A stretch of 64,000 nt of DNA from Psychrobacter sp. 4Bb (GTDB lineage: Bacteria > Pseudomonadota > Gammaproteobacteria > Pseudomonadales > Moraxellaceae), in NCBI RefSeq assembly GCF_002836735.1, contig NZ_PJAS01000052.1, forward strand, positions 124,001 through 188,000, given 5' to 3'. Made by a program: the position numbers and the translations under genes. Numbering within the stretch: the first letter of the stretch is position 1; every line of letters begins with the position of its first letter. Below the pieces are notes generated by a model, which saw only the letters and a list, made by a program, of their open reading frames with translations, was not told the origin of the DNA and made no database searches. Of this stretch, positions 25,847 through 36,838 are shown piece by piece.

Positions 25847-27040
25847 TTACTGCGTTTGCATAATTGCCTTAACGGTTTGCTGCGCCATTCGATAGCAGCT
25901 TTCTATATTACCTTTTGCACACCAGTCACCACTGACGATCCACTGCTTAGTTGCATCGATTAAGATGCCCAACTCTTCAGTATCCTTATTTACAATAGTA
26001 GCGGCATAGCGCCAACGATGGCAATCTATTTGGCTAGGTGCGCTGTCTTCATTCCAATTTAATGCTTGTTTTGCCGCCTGTAATAATTGTTCTTTTACCA
26101 ACTCAATATCATCATCGACGTGGGATTCTGACCAGTCATTACGTGCATGAATGGTGACACTTGGTAGTAGTTCACCATGAGCAGGCTTTTTATGCTCAAT
26201 GAATATCCTATCGAGAATAGCGCTATTTAAATAAGCGACATCCCATTGCGGTGCTAGCTGATCCTTTAACGTCTCAGGTAACTTTCGTACATCATCCCAA
26301 CCAAGCATTAGCGTATAGCAGGCTTGCATTTGCGGTTTAGTAATTTTGTCTTGCTGAGCAAAGCCGCTATCCGCCATCAGCTCTACCGCCTGAACATTTG
26401 GCGCTGTGCAGATCACCCAATCAAACCAACCGAGACTGGCTCCAGTTTCGTCGAACAGCTCAGTTTGCTTGCTGTTTTGATTATAAGTTTGTTTCTGAGA
26501 CTGCTGCTGGTTTTGAGACTGCAAATCATGAGCAAGCGGTGCAACACGGGTCTTAAATACTATGGTCGTGTGCTTAAGCGCGGCGGCCAATTCACGGCCC
26601 CAACTGGTCATTTTTGGTTTACTGATATAGCGTGCATGCACCGCGTCCCATTGCTCTTTGCTTTGGATATTAGGCGACTGCTCATTGTTACTTGCAGGAG
26701 TTAATTCAACCACTTCGGCACACCACGGCTGTAGCAACCCTGTATCTAACCAAGGCGCGATAAATTGTTGAAAGTCAGCAGTTTTCGCAGTAAAAAACTG
26801 TGCACCGAACGACCATTGCCAGTTTTTATCAGTTTTACTATCGCTGCGATAACGGGTCGCTAAACGGCCTACACTGCGTGATTTTTCAAAGATAGTGATT
26901 TGCGGGGTGTTAGATGACGAGCTTAATTGGTTTAACGCACGCTCTAATAGTGTTGCGGTGAGCAATCCCGTTAGGCCGCCACCGATGATGGCAATTTTTG
27001 GGTCAGATAGAACAGTTGAGCACAAAGCATGATCAGTCAT
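25847..27040 (-). CDS. FAD-dependent amine-oxidase-like protein (renalase-like)
   Basis: A 397-residue flavoprotein of the COG3380 renalase-like group. An N-terminal Rossmann FAD motif, IAIIGGGLTGLLTA, is followed by FEKSRSVGRLATRY and then WSFGAQFFTAKT, characteristic of these small monoamine-oxidase-fold proteins; VICTAPNVQAVELM and the C-terminal GDWCAKGNIESCY close the FAD fold. Bacterial relatives oxidise dihydropyridine forms of NAD(P)H, but the substrate here is not known. A Gln/Ser/Asn-rich insert (residues about 165-190) is typical of this genome. No operon partner. Confidence 0.8.
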   Translation of the reverse strand: MTDHALCSTVLSDPKIAIIGGGLTGLLTATLLERALNQLSSSSNTPQITIFEKSRSVGRLATRYRSDSKTDKNWQWSFGAQFFTAKTADFQQFIAPWLDTGLLQPWCAEVVELTPASNNEQSPNIQSKEQWDAVHARYISKPKMTSWGRELAAALKHTTIVFKTRVAPLAHDLQSQNQQQSQKQTYNQNSKQTELFDETGASLGWFDWVICTAPNVQAVELMADSGFAQQDKITKPQMQACYTLMLGWDDVRKLPETLKDQLAPQWDVAYLNSAILDRIFIEHKKPAHGELLPSVTIHARNDWSESHVDDDIELVKEQLLQAAKQALNWNEDSAPSQIDCHRWRYAATIVNKDTEELGILIDATKQWIVSGDWCAKGNIESCYRMAQQTVKAIMQTQ

Positions 27041-27207
27041 GATGACAGTAGACCTTATAAAGTATTTATGAGTCGCTACTATATTAATTATCTAGCCTAG
27101 TAAGTACCGAGTGGCTCGTCAATTAATCCTCAATTGAAATGGTAGCGATGTTGTCTTGTTAGTATTATTGAACCTTTAAAGTGACTCAATATCAATATCG
27201 TCTACGT

Positions 27208-27241
27208 AAAAAAGCCATGCTATTCTCGATAACATGGCTTT
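27208..27241 (-). terminator. acs intrinsic terminator
   Basis: Nine-base-pair stem AAAGCCATG / CATGGCTTT with a T run on the minus strand, 80 bases past the acs stop. Confidence 0.8.
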
Positions 27242-27321
27242 TATTTAACTTTGATATGCAAATATTGATGGCTAGTATTGAGTCACTATCCTTAATACTG
27301 CAGGTTTGTTATCAGGCTGAA

Positions 27322-29283
27322 TTACTCTCCACGACCTGCTTTGACTTCTTCGACCAAATCATTAATCACTGAGCTATCGGCAAGCGTAGATAGATCGCCC
27401 AGTCCCACATATTGCCCTGCTGCAAGGTTACGCAAGATACGGCGCATGATTTTTCCTGAGCGCGTTTTTGGTAGTGCATCAACCATATAGATGGCATCTA
27501 ACGTCGCAATTGGTCCAATCTCGGCACGCACATGACGTTTTAGTTCTGCTTTTAGATCGTCGGTCTTTTCTTCACCTGACTTTAGAATGATAAATGCACA
27601 GATACCTGTACCGCGTATCTCATGCGGCATACCGACAATCGCAGCTTCAGCAGTTGCAGGATGCGCAACCACGGCGCTCTCAATCTCTGCTGTACCCAAG
27701 CGATGCCCTGCCACGTTGAGTACATCGTCAACACGACCAGTAATCCAGTAGTGCCCATCTTCATCACGTTGAGCGCCATCACCCGTGAAATAATGACCTG
27801 GATAATCGCTAAAGTAAGTCTTCAAAAAGCGTGGATGGTCATTGTAGATAGTACGCATTTGCCCTGGCCAACCGCTACTGATCACCAAGTTGCCTTCTGC
27901 AGGGCCTTCTAAAATCGCACCATCGCTATCAACGATTTCTGGTTTTACCCCATATAGCGGTGTCATTGCCGCGCCCGGTTTGAGGTCGACCGTACCTGGT
28001 ATTGGCGCCATTAAGATGCCACCAGTCTCGGTCTGCCACCATGTATCGACGATAGGACATTTACCATCACCGACGACATTGTAATACCAGTCCCACGCCT
28101 CTGGGTTGATCGGCTCACCGACCGAACCTAGCAGACGCAAACTAGAACGGTCCGACTCTCGAACAAAAGCATCGCCCTCTTTCATCATCGCGCGAATGGC
28201 TGTCGGTGCAGTATATAAAATAGTCACGTCATGCTTATCGATAATATGACCGATACGTGCCCATGTTGGATGCTCTGGCACACCTTCGAACATTACCGTC
28301 GTCGTGCCATTGGCCAGTGGTGCATAGGTTGAATACGTGTGGCCAGTAATCCAGCCCACATCTGCTGTACACCAGTAGACGTCATCTTCTTTAATATCAA
28401 ACACATCACGGAACGTTGAGATAGCATAGGTGATATAGCCGCCTGTAGTATGCACTACACCTTTTGGCTTACCAGTCGAGCCAGAAGTATATAATAAAAA
28501 TAGTGGGTCTTCGGCATTCATAACTTCAGGCTCGCAGATCTCTGATTGACCATCGACCAAATTGTGATACCACACATCACGGCGCCCACTCATCGGTATA
28601 GAGTTACCCGTACGATGAACGACAATGACTTTTTCGACACTCTCAGTGCCATCCATGTCGAGTGCGTGATCGACATTGGCTTTGAGCGGTGTGTGCTTGC
28701 CGCCGCGTAAACCTTCGTCAGAGGTAATAACAACTTTTGAGCGACTGTCTATCAAGCGATTACCCAAACTCTCGGCAGAAAAACCACCAAACACCACTGA
28801 ATGCACCGCACCGATACGCGCACATGCCAGCATCGCTACCATGGCTTCCGGTATCATTGGCATATATAGTGTTACGCGATCACCTTTTACAACGCCAAGC
28901 TTGCGTAATGAATTACCTAAGCGGCAGACAGCTTCGTGCAGCTCTTTAAAAGAAATGATTTTATGTAATGAAGGGTGATCACCTTCCCAGATGATAGCAG
29001 GCTTATATGGGTTTTCTTCGAGGTGACGATCAAGACAGTTAACTGAGATATTTAGCTCACCATCTTCAAACCATTTGATGCGAAAATCATCTAAGTCATA
29101 ATTGACATTACTGACTTTGGTCGGTTTTTTTATCCAATCGATTAGCTCAGCACGCTTCGCCCAAAAAGCATCAATGGCTTCGGCTGATTCGATAGATTGC
29201 TGGTAGTCTGTAAGGTACTTATCAGGTGTGGTATTGGCAGCAGCCATAAACTCGGCTGAGATAGGAAATGATTTCTGAGTCAT
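27322..29283 (-). CDS. acs: acetyl-CoA synthetase
   Basis: AMP-forming acetate activation: acetate, ATP and CoA to acetyl-CoA, the high-affinity counterpart of AckA-Pta encoded 20 kb away. The 653-residue protein shows the ACAS N-terminal domain, the adenylation motif [29 protein letters not shown], and the C-terminal [12 protein letters not shown] in which Lys611 is the residue acetylated to silence Acs in other bacteria. Single gene with a 450-base upstream region and its own terminator. No actP-like acetate permease is adjacent. Confidence 0.97.
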   Translation of the reverse strand: MTQKSFPISAEFMAAANTTPDKYLTDYQQSIESAEAIDAFWAKRAELIDWIKKPTKVSNVNYDLDDFRIKWFEDGELNISVNCLDRHLEENPYKPAIIWEGDHPSLHKIISFKELHEAVCRLGNSLRKLGVVKGDRVTLYMPMIPEAMVAMLACARIGAVHSVVFGGFSAESLGNRLIDSRSKVVITSDEGLRGGKHTPLKANVDHALDMDGTESVEKVIVVHRTGNSIPMSGRRDVWYHNLVDGQSEICEPEVMNAEDPLFLLYTSGSTGKPKGVVHTTGGYITYAISTFRDVFDIKEDDVYWCTADVGWITGHTYSTYAPLANGTTTVMFEGVPEHPTWARIGHIIDKHDVTILYTAPTAIRAMMKEGDAFVRESDRSSLRLLGSVGEPINPEAWDWYYNVVGDGKCPIVDTWWQTETGGILMAPIPGTVDLKPGAAMTPLYGVKPEIVDSDGAILEGPAEGNLVISSGWPGQMRTIYNDHPRFLKTYFSDYPGHYFTGDGAQRDEDGHYWITGRVDDVLNVAGHRLGTAEIESAVVAHPATAEAAIVGMPHEIRGTGICAFIILKSGEEKTDDLKAELKRHVRAEIGPIATLDAIYMVDALPKTRSGKIMRRILRNLAAGQYVGLGDLSTLADSSVINDLVEEVKAGRGE

Positions 29284-29734
29284 AGTGTTGGGTCCCTTTT
29301 AATTATTATGACCTACACGGATAAACGTCTATGACGCGCCCCATGTAAGCGATAAGAGTCATCTTCCATAATGTGTGACACTTATCGTTAGTTTGACAAA
29401 TAAGCGTGACGGTTGCAAGACATCAAAAGCCAAACATAACAATTTCACTGTACATCTGTATGTTTAGATAATTATATTAGTACTTATACTGGTACGTATA
29501 ATGCTATTCATAGGGGCAGCTATCATAACGATAGTACTAAAATGACAGCTGGTTGTGATCACACGGTAACAGCGTATGGCTTAGGGCATTTAATCCTTGT
29601 AACCTTTAGTGAAATATGGACAATAGCTACACTAAACATACTGCTTCATTTAACAAAATGTCAGCCGCGTTTTTAATAAAAACAATGCTTGGCCTGGTTA
29701 TACTTTTTTCACCCCATCCTTTTACGAGACCGCA
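29284..29734. other. 451-base intergenic region
   Basis: Divergent region between acs and the HI0933-type flavoprotein gene. No coding frame. Contains a perfect 10-base palindrome TGTGATCACA near 29555 that looks like a compressed CRP site but lacks the six-base spacer. Confidence 0.4.
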
Positions 29735-31018
29735 ATGACTAATCAACGCAATGCACAAAACCATACTCACTATGATGTCGTTATTATTGGTGCTGGCGCT
29801 TCAGGGTTGTACTGTGCACTGACTGCCGGACGGCGCGGTCGCCGCGTATTGGTTTTGGATCATGCCAATAAAGCTGGTAAAAAGATTTTGATGTCAGGTG
29901 GTGGTCGCTGTAATTTCACCAATTACTTTGTGGAGCCTGAGCATTTTATCGGTGCCAATCCCCACTTCTGCAAATCAGCGCTAAGTCGTTACCCGAGTTG
30001 GGAGTTTATCGGTATGGTAGAGTCGCATAAGATTGCCTACCATGAGCGCGAACATGGTCAGCTGTTCTGCGACGACTCAGCACAAGACATCTTGTCTATG
30101 CTGCTAGATGAATGTGCGGCCGTAGGCGTACAAGTAAAGCTTAATGCTCAAATTGATCATGTTAAAACTGCTGCTCATGATAACGGCGAACGCTTTTGTC
30201 TAACGACGAGCAAAAAGCTTGGTAAAAAAGACATCGCGCGCGGTGCTCAATCTTCGCAAACAGGCTATAGCTGTGAATCTTTGGTGGTCGCTACTGGTGG
30301 TCTGTCTATCCCGACCATGGGAGCAAGTGGTATCGGCTATGAGTTGGCACAGCAGTTCGGGCATACGCTCGTGCCTACTGATGCCAGTCTTGTGCCGTTT
30401 ACCTTCACTGATAAAACAGGCGAGCTTATCCGTGCCTTGGCGGGTATCAGTCTGCCAGTTATTGCCAGTAACGAGCGTATCTCTTTTAAATTGCCCGTCC
30501 TATTTACCCATCGCGGTCTCTCTGGCCCTGCCATGCTACAGCTCTCCAACTATTGGCAGACTGGCGAAACCATCAGTATCAATCTGTTGCCTGAGATAGA
30601 TGTCACTGAGCTTTTACTTGCTCGCAAAAAATCACACCCACGCCAACTGATTCGTACCGTATTGGCAGAGAATACGGACAATGCGCTACCCAAGAAGCTA
30701 TTAGCAGCACTACAGACGCATCTGTGGGAAGACATCAAAGATACGGAGCTTGCTAATATTAAAGACGAACGTCTCACAGAGCTTGGTATTACCCTTAATG
30801 GCTGGAAGCTCAAACCTTCTGGCACGGAAGGCTACCGAACCGCTGAGGTCACACGCGGCGGCGTCAAAACTGATGAGGTTTCTTCAAAAACGATGCAAAG
30901 CAATTTACAAGACGGATTATACTTTATCGGTGAAGTGCTTGATGTGACCGGCTGGCTTGGTGGTTATAATTTTCAGTGGGCATGGGCAAGTGGTTTTGTG
31001 AGTGGTGAGATCGTCTAA
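29735..31018 (+). CDS. HI0933/YhiN-family flavoprotein
   Basis: A 427-residue NAD(P)/FAD-dependent oxidoreductase of the HI0933 family (YhiN in E. coli). The N-terminal FAD fold VVIIGAGASGLYCAL is followed by the family signature KILMSGGGRCNFTN, then LVVATGGLSIPTMGASG, FTHRGLSGPAMLQ and the C-terminal FIGEVLDVTGWLGGYNFQWAWASG. Biochemical function is unknown for most members. The insert near residues 155-185 is longer than usual. Single gene. Confidence 0.88.
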   Translation: MTNQRNAQNHTHYDVVIIGAGASGLYCALTAGRRGRRVLVLDHANKAGKKILMSGGGRCNFTNYFVEPEHFIGANPHFCKSALSRYPSWEFIGMVESHKIAYHEREHGQLFCDDSAQDILSMLLDECAAVGVQVKLNAQIDHVKTAAHDNGERFCLTTSKKLGKKDIARGAQSSQTGYSCESLVVATGGLSIPTMGASGIGYELAQQFGHTLVPTDASLVPFTFTDKTGELIRALAGISLPVIASNERISFKLPVLFTHRGLSGPAMLQLSNYWQTGETISINLLPEIDVTELLLARKKSHPRQLIRTVLAENTDNALPKKLLAALQTHLWEDIKDTELANIKDERLTELGITLNGWKLKPSGTEGYRTAEVTRGGVKTDEVSSKTMQSNLQDGLYFIGEVLDVTGWLGGYNFQWAWASGFVSGEIV

Positions 31019-31183
31019 TCATGGACACTTATAAGTTTTTAACGTTTGCTTAATCGCTGCTGACAGCACTAGGAATGAAATAGTAATAAAAACTCATACA
31101 ATCTACTCTTATATTCATAGTAGTATTACTTAATAATAGCTTTTCTATTGATAGTAATTCTAATTAGACTAATGAGGTGACCC

Positions 31184-32149
31184 ATGCGTTCAATTAAACA
31201 CATTCACGGTGAAAAAAAGTCGCACTGGGTAGGTGACGGCTTTTTTGTAAAAACTCTGATCAGTCATCTAGATGATAATCCAGACCTTAATTATAGCCAT
31301 ACTGATCCTTTCTTATTATTAGACTATGCCAAGCCAACAACGTTTTCACCCAACCCCGCTTATAAAATGCAGCCACATGGCGTTGGTCAACACCCACATA
31401 AAGGTTTTGAAACTGTCACCATTGCTTATGCAGGTGAGATTAGTCATGTAGATTCGACAGGTGGGCGCGGTGATATTTTAGAAGGTGATGTACAGTGGAT
31501 GACTGCTGGACGCGGCATTCTGCACGAAGAGTTCCACTCTGAAGCATTCGGTCAGCGTGGTGGCATATTTAGTATGGTACAGTTATGGGTCAACCTGCCA
31601 AGTACCCACAAGTTGACCCAACCCAAGTATCAATCTATCAAACGTGCTGATATGCCTATCGTTGATCTGATAGACAATAGCGACGAGCAAACTGTCATTG
31701 GCCAAGCTGCCATTATTGCCGGTGACTGGCATGGGATAGCGGGAGCAGCAACGACCTTTACGCCAGTCAATATGTGGGATATTGAGCTACATACAGCAGG
31801 TACAACCACGCTACAAGTACCGAAAACGCACAATACCCTACTCCTGGTACAAGAAGGTCAAATATTGGTCAACGGTACAGCCGTCAGCGCAGGCAGCCTA
31901 ATTGAATTTTCAGCGCCTATTCGAAATCATGTAGGCACTCAATCTGAACATTCATCATTACCTGCTACTGATACTATCGAATTGACCTACCCTGCAACTA
32001 CCGATGAAGACACACCTATCAAGTTGCTACTGCTAAGCGGTGAGCCAATCGGAGAACCAGTCGCAGGTCATGGTCCTTTTGTCATGAACACCCAAGAAGA
32101 ACTACGTCAAACGTTCCGTGATTATCAAACAGGCAATTTTGGATATTAA
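31184..32149 (+). CDS. pirin family protein
   Basis: Bicupin protein of the pirin family, 321 residues. The N-terminal cupin carries the iron-binding pattern PHKGFETVTI and HVDSTGGRGDILEGDVQWMTAGRGILHEEFH; the C-terminal cupin has the usual SGEPIGEPVAGHGPFVMNT ending. Bacterial pirins include quercetin dioxygenase-like enzymes and regulators of pyruvate dehydrogenase; which applies here cannot be told. Single gene, sharing a terminator with the convergent Old Yellow Enzyme gene. Confidence 0.92.
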   Translation: MRSIKHIHGEKKSHWVGDGFFVKTLISHLDDNPDLNYSHTDPFLLLDYAKPTTFSPNPAYKMQPHGVGQHPHKGFETVTIAYAGEISHVDSTGGRGDILEGDVQWMTAGRGILHEEFHSEAFGQRGGIFSMVQLWVNLPSTHKLTQPKYQSIKRADMPIVDLIDNSDEQTVIGQAAIIAGDWHGIAGAATTFTPVNMWDIELHTAGTTTLQVPKTHNTLLLVQEGQILVNGTAVSAGSLIEFSAPIRNHVGTQSEHSSLPATDTIELTYPATTDEDTPIKLLLLSGEPIGEPVAGHGPFVMNTQEELRQTFRDYQTGNFGY

Positions 32150-32164
32150 TCAAAATAAATGCGT

Positions 32165-32206
32165 AAAAAAAAGCCCTCTAACTATCGATAGTCAAAGGGC
32201 TTTTTT
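32165..32206. terminator. bidirectional terminator, pirin / OYE
   Basis: AAGCCCT and AGGGCTT arms with an inner palindrome ACTATCGATAGT, flanked by an A run and a T run; serves both convergent genes. Confidence 0.85.
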
Positions 32207-32255
32207 ATAACGCGTTTGTCTGCCTATTCAGTGATACTGACGGATGGATAATTGC

Positions 32256-33359
32256 TTACACTTCATTCATAAACGGATAATCAGTGTAGCCAACCGTGCT
32301 GCCACCATAGAAGCTCTCTGGATGCTGCTCGTTGAGCGGTGCGCCCTCTTGAATACGTTCAGCGAGATCAGGGTTGGCAATATAATCACGACCGAATGCT
32401 ACCGCATCGATATAGCCTGCTTTGATGTTCTTCTCAGCTTTGTCCGCATCATAGCCACCCGCCGCGATGATGGTCTGATCGAACGCATCACGGACACGCT
32501 GACGGAACTCATCGCTATACGGCGTACCACCTGCCCAATCTGGCTCTGACAGATGCAAATACATTAGACCACGCTTATTGATTTGTTCAATCAGCCAAAT
32601 GTTATCGTCTTCTTCGTAGCCTCCCTCAACATTGTTGAATGTGCCCAGTGGCGAGATACGAATACCAATATGATCTGCATCCCATGCCTCTACGCAAGCA
32701 TCAATCACGTCCAAGGTTAGACGCGCGCGGTTTTCGCGGCTGCCACCGTATTCATCGTCACGCTGATTGGTATGCTCGGCCCAAAACTGATGCAGCAAAT
32801 AACCATGCGCGCCATGAATCTCAATACCATCAAACCCCGCTTCCTGCGCGCACTTGGTTGCATGCGCAAAGTCAGTAACCACTTGCTGAATCTCATCAAG
32901 ACTGGCTGGGCGCGGCGGCGTGGCATCCGCGCGAATGGCTTGGTTGTCACTATCACGCAATGAGGTACGGATACCTACATCGACATCTGAGGCTGAAATT
33001 GGCGCACGGCGTTCAGGTTGTACGCTTTCATGTGAGACAAGTCCTGTGTGCCATAGCTGGACGACGATCTTGCCACCTTTAGCGTGGACATTGTCAACGA
33101 TGGCTTTCCATGCAGTGACTTGATCTTGAGTATGTAGCCCTGGTGCGCCTGCATAGCCTTTTGCTTGAAACGATACTTGCGTCGCTTCAGTGATGACAAG
33201 GCCCGCCCCTGCACGCTGCGAGTAGTACTCTGCTGCCCATGTGATAGGGACATCGCCTGGCTCAACGGCACGCAGACGTGTCAGTGGGGCCATCATAATG
33301 CGGTTTTTTAGCGTTTGTGTGCCCATTTTTACAGGCTCAAATAAAATATCGTGTGCCAT
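32256..33359 (-). CDS. NADH:flavin oxidoreductase, Old Yellow Enzyme family
   Basis: FMN-dependent ene-reductase, 367 residues, closest in pattern to E. coli NemA. MMAPLTRLRA and QLWHTGLVSH belong to the TIM-barrel FMN site; IHGAHGYLLHQFW provides the paired active-site histidines, followed by DDEYGGSRENRARL and the C-terminal AFGRDYIANPDL. Likely reduces electrophilic alkenes or nitro compounds in the cytoplasm. No regulator of the NemR type is adjacent. Single gene. Confidence 0.92.
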   Translation of the reverse strand: MAHDILFEPVKMGTQTLKNRIMMAPLTRLRAVEPGDVPITWAAEYYSQRAGAGLVITEATQVSFQAKGYAGAPGLHTQDQVTAWKAIVDNVHAKGGKIVVQLWHTGLVSHESVQPERRAPISASDVDVGIRTSLRDSDNQAIRADATPPRPASLDEIQQVVTDFAHATKCAQEAGFDGIEIHGAHGYLLHQFWAEHTNQRDDEYGGSRENRARLTLDVIDACVEAWDADHIGIRISPLGTFNNVEGGYEEDDNIWLIEQINKRGLMYLHLSEPDWAGGTPYSDEFRQRVRDAFDQTIIAAGGYDADKAEKNIKAGYIDAVAFGRDYIANPDLAERIQEGAPLNEQHPESFYGGSTVGYTDYPFMNEV

Positions 33360-33600
33360 AATCTGTCCTATTGGTTATTGCTGCTATCTATGATCTTTAG
33401 TTATAGCAACCATCAATCATACTAATTATTATCGAATGCTGTTTAGAAAAACTTATAATATCATTAGTAAATCTACGTTTAGCGCCTACCTTTATAGGGA
33501 ACAGATTTCATTATTCCAAGCAATATTTACAAACAGATACAACAATATTCACCTATACAAATCTTCGTACTCGTTTACTACGAAGACTGTTTACTAAGCC

Positions 33601-34530
33601 TTAAATACTGTTCATCTGAGTCTTGTCTTTTGGCTTTAGCATTTTCTTAATTGACAGCTCTAATGACAAATACGTGCCGATCAATATCACAATCGAACCA
33701 ATGATGGCTTGTATATTTAGCGCCTCGCCAAGCAATAGATAGCCCAAAATAATCGCAAAAATTGGAATGACTAACGTGATACTCGTGGCACGCGTTGGCC
33801 CAATATTTTTGATCAACTGATTCATAAAAATAAGGGCAATGGCGGTTGAAAATACCCCGATACAGATCACCGATACCCACGCCTTTATGCTGATCGCTTT
33901 GCCATAAGGAAACTCTGTAAAAACCACCGGCAGCATGATGAGGCTACCAATAATTAGTGAGCCTGCCGTGATAGCGACTGGCGATACTTCGTACAGGTAG
34001 TTTTTGGTGATGTTGGCCCCAAGCGCATAACCTACACAGGCTAGTAGCGCGTAGCCCATCGGTAGGAGTCCTTCGATCAATCCTTTGCCTGGCTCGCCGC
34101 CACCAAACAAGCTTTCGCTCATCAGTATGATTACCCCAATCACCCCAATGACCAAACCGAGTGCTTGTTTTTTCGATAGCCTATCTTTAAAGAAGACTCT
34201 AGCGATAAAACCACTCATCATCGGTACAGAAGCATTTAGCACGGCTAGCACGCCTGCGTTCACTGATTGCGCGGAAAACGAAAACAACACAAAAGGCAGC
34301 GCTGCTGAAAACAAGCCAACGAGCGCTAGCATTTTCCAATGCTCCTTGATGCCTACTCTGTTTTTCTTATTGAGCAATACAAAGACCAACATGACCAATC
34401 CGGCGAATATCACACGCAAGCTGGCGAATGCCAATGAGCCAAACTCAGGCACGCCAATACGATAAAAGACAAAAGAGAGTGACCACATAAAAGAGAGCGT
34501 CACAAAGATGATGAGGTCACGGTTGGTCAT
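33601..34530 (-). CDS. EamA/DMT-family transporter
   Basis: Inner-membrane protein of 309 residues with ten predicted helices in two EamA repeats (about residues 5-140 and 160-295). The second repeat ends in the typical VIPIFAIILGYLLLGEALN and a membrane-proximal basic tail. Members export metabolites or amino acids; the substrate cannot be inferred. Single gene between the Old Yellow Enzyme gene and a long non-coding gap. Confidence 0.88.
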   Translation of the reverse strand: MTNRDLIIFVTLSFMWSLSFVFYRIGVPEFGSLAFASLRVIFAGLVMLVFVLLNKKNRVGIKEHWKMLALVGLFSAALPFVLFSFSAQSVNAGVLAVLNASVPMMSGFIARVFFKDRLSKKQALGLVIGVIGVIILMSESLFGGGEPGKGLIEGLLPMGYALLACVGYALGANITKNYLYEVSPVAITAGSLIIGSLIMLPVVFTEFPYGKAISIKAWVSVICIGVFSTAIALIFMNQLIKNIGPTRATSITLVIPIFAIILGYLLLGEALNIQAIIGSIVILIGTYLSLELSIKKMLKPKDKTQMNSI

Positions 34531-35134
34531 TGGGTAATCCTATTAAGCGCTTAGACTGCGTTTGCCAACTCGTGTCGGTCATAAGCGTCTGATGCGTTGT
34601 AAAAATTATCATGTAGTTAAAAACTCATGATGATAACTTTTTAATTGTTTGATGGGTAATTTTTTATAAAATTTATAGTGAGTTTTTATCCACTTATTAA
34701 TTTTCCTAGCACAGTTTTAAGGTTTTCACCTTTTGATAATTTATAAATCTGGACAAATCCCTTTTAGTAAGTACTATATAATAAGCAGCGCTTATCCTAT
34801 AGCTCCTATACTTTAGCCTATCCCAGCGCCTTTCTATTCATATACTAAAGAACTCCAAAGTCATCCTTAAGTAAACGATCAGTTCAATATCTATAAAAAC
34901 AGATTCATGGTCATAGTAAATCCTTCTTATAGCACTACCCTATAACAGCTACTCTTAATAATACTGATGTTAAAAGTAGCTTTAATACATCAGTTCAAGA
35001 TTTTCTTAAAATATATAAATTGATATTTGTTTACTAATTTTCTACTATCTACAAGGTATTGGTTAGTATTTGGCAATACAAAAAATAGAGGACAAACGTC
35101 ATTAGTAGGACTTATAAATTATTGAGGAATGATT
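34531..35134. other. 604-base intergenic region
   Basis: Very AT-rich stretch between the divergent EamA gene and a small secreted-protein gene. No coding frame, RNA gene or clear hairpin was seen. Confidence 0.4.
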
Positions 35135-35548
35135 ATGAAAAGGATAGCGTTATTTATCGGTATGATGTCAGTTGCAACGGCAGGTTTTTGCGGGGTTGGT
35201 CAGTTCTCAGATGAGACCACTTGCTATATTTATAAACAAGATAAACTGCAAAAGAAGTTAAACTGTCAGTATGAGGGCGCTGAGGGTGCAGCGATGAGTT
35301 ATAGTTTTAGACAGGTCTCCTACAACCTGCCAGGATTTGGCAAAATGGCAACCTCTACCAGTGCAAACTATAATGACCGTAATGAAGTGACTGGATGGAC
35401 GACGACCGTCAATGACGAGCCCGCGATCATCAGATATCGTCTGCCAACCAATCAGCGTATCGTCAGTGATGCCTATGCGCAGTCTGGTAAAGCAGTTATG
35501 CAATGTTATCTTAGTACAAAATCGCAGTGGGAGATTTGTGCTAAATAG
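35135..35548 (+). CDS. small secreted hypothetical protein
   Basis: Not recognised. A 137-residue protein with a clear Sec signal peptide (MKRIALFIGMMSVATAGFCG), followed by a small domain with a Cys pair (CYIYKQ, LNCQYEGA) and a second pair near the end (MQCYLSTKSQWEICAK), so two disulfides are plausible. GAGG seven bases before the ATG at 35135 favours that start over the ATG at 35129. Probably periplasmic. Alone between two non-coding gaps. Confidence 0.7.
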   Translation: MKRIALFIGMMSVATAGFCGVGQFSDETTCYIYKQDKLQKKLNCQYEGAEGAAMSYSFRQVSYNLPGFGKMATSTSANYNDRNEVTGWTTTVNDEPAIIRYRLPTNQRIVSDAYAQSGKAVMQCYLSTKSQWEICAK

Positions 35549-35833
35549 AACAAAGTATTCTCAAAATTTATTGTTTTAAACTGTAATAAAGCTGAGCGTT
35601 TTGCTTGGCTTTTATTACCGCCCGCTAAAACTGAAGCATCAACCTTAGCACTCTCTTCTATGAAATTTTTTCACCGTTTTTCTATATACTCAACGTCTTC
35701 ACCACTGTCAAAGCCACTGATAAAATCCTCCTCCCTGTTAGACAGCCATTGAATTACAACCCTGCATCGGTAAGAATGGTGCTACCTATTTATAAAACTA
35801 CTCACCAACCCAGTTTATTAACGAGTCAAATAC

Positions 35834-36838
35834 ATGAAACTGCGCATTCTAAAATCTGCTGTGACCAATCCTTGGTTTAATCTTGCCACCGAAGATTGGA
35901 TATTTAATACGCTCAACCCCGACTCGCATACTCTATTTTTATGGCGTAACTCTGAGACCGTGGTTATTGGACGCTCACAAAATCCATGGGTAGAGTGCAA
36001 AACCGATAAGATGGAAGCAGATGATGTGTTTTTAGCGCGGCGTCAGAGTGGCGGCGGCGCAGTGTTCCATGACTTGGGTAATACCAATTTTACTTTTTTA
36101 TCCCCCAGTGATGCTTACGACCAAGAAGCAAACTTCACCATCATCATCAATGCGCTTAAGAAACTCGGCATAGACGCCACGCTGTCTGGTCGTAACGATA
36201 TGCAGGTCGGCGACCGCAAAATATCGGGCAGCGCATTTAAACATGCAGCCGATCGCAGCTTTCATCATGGCACATTGCTGGTCAATGCCAATATGCAAAA
36301 GCTTGGCGACTATCTGAACCCGCATCCGCTAAAGCTGAAAGCAAAAGGCATCAAGTCTGTGCGTGCTCGTGTGGCAAACTTGGTAGATTTTAATGAGACT
36401 ATCAATCACGAGACATTGTCTGATGCGATTATCGAAGCGTTTTGTGAATATCATGGAGAGAGTGCACAGGTTGAGCAATTAGATGAGGCCAGCCTTGCTA
36501 AGCAGCCCACTCTAAACGCTTACTATCAACAAATGGCAGATTGGGATTGGCGCTTTGGTAAAACGCCTGAGTTCACTCATCATATCGAGACTCGCTTTGA
36601 TTGGGGCATGATGGATGTACATATGGATGTGAAGCAGGCAATGATTACCGAAGTTGTCATCTTCTCTGATGCGCTAAATGTTGAGCTTATTGATCTGCTT
36701 AAGAATACATTGACGGGCGTTAAATATAATAAGCCTGAGATTAAAAACAAGCTCGATGACCTAGCAATAGCGCAATCTGAATTGGCAACGCAAGTGAGCG
36801 ATTTTGAAAAATGGTTGGTTGGTGAGATGGAAGGTTAG
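35834..36838 (+). CDS. lplA: lipoate-protein ligase A
   Basis: Attaches free lipoate to E2 and H-protein lipoyl domains through lipoyl-AMP. The 334-residue protein has the N-terminal catalytic domain with RRQSGGGAVFHDLGNTNFTF, GRNDMQVGDRKISGSAF (containing the catalytic lysine) and HHGTLLVNANM, plus the smaller accessory domain (about residues 245-334) of bacterial LplA. Near the usual 338 residues. Single gene. Confidence 0.94.
   Translation: MKLRILKSAVTNPWFNLATEDWIFNTLNPDSHTLFLWRNSETVVIGRSQNPWVECKTDKMEADDVFLARRQSGGGAVFHDLGNTNFTFLSPSDAYDQEANFTIIINALKKLGIDATLSGRNDMQVGDRKISGSAFKHAADRSFHHGTLLVNANMQKLGDYLNPHPLKLKAKGIKSVRARVANLVDFNETINHETLSDAIIEAFCEYHGESAQVEQLDEASLAKQPTLNAYYQQMADWDWRFGKTPEFTHHIETRFDWGMMDVHMDVKQAMITEVVIFSDALNVELIDLLKNTLTGVKYNKPEIKNKLDDLAIAQSELATQVSDFEKWLVGEMEG

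Noticed and set aside
29555-29564. TGTGATCACA as a CRP/Vfr site upstream of acs
   Set aside because: The half-sites are adjacent, whereas CRP needs six bases between TGTGA and TCACA.
32244-32549. Frames opposite the Old Yellow Enzyme gene
   Set aside because: Antisense shadows of a clearly conserved gene.
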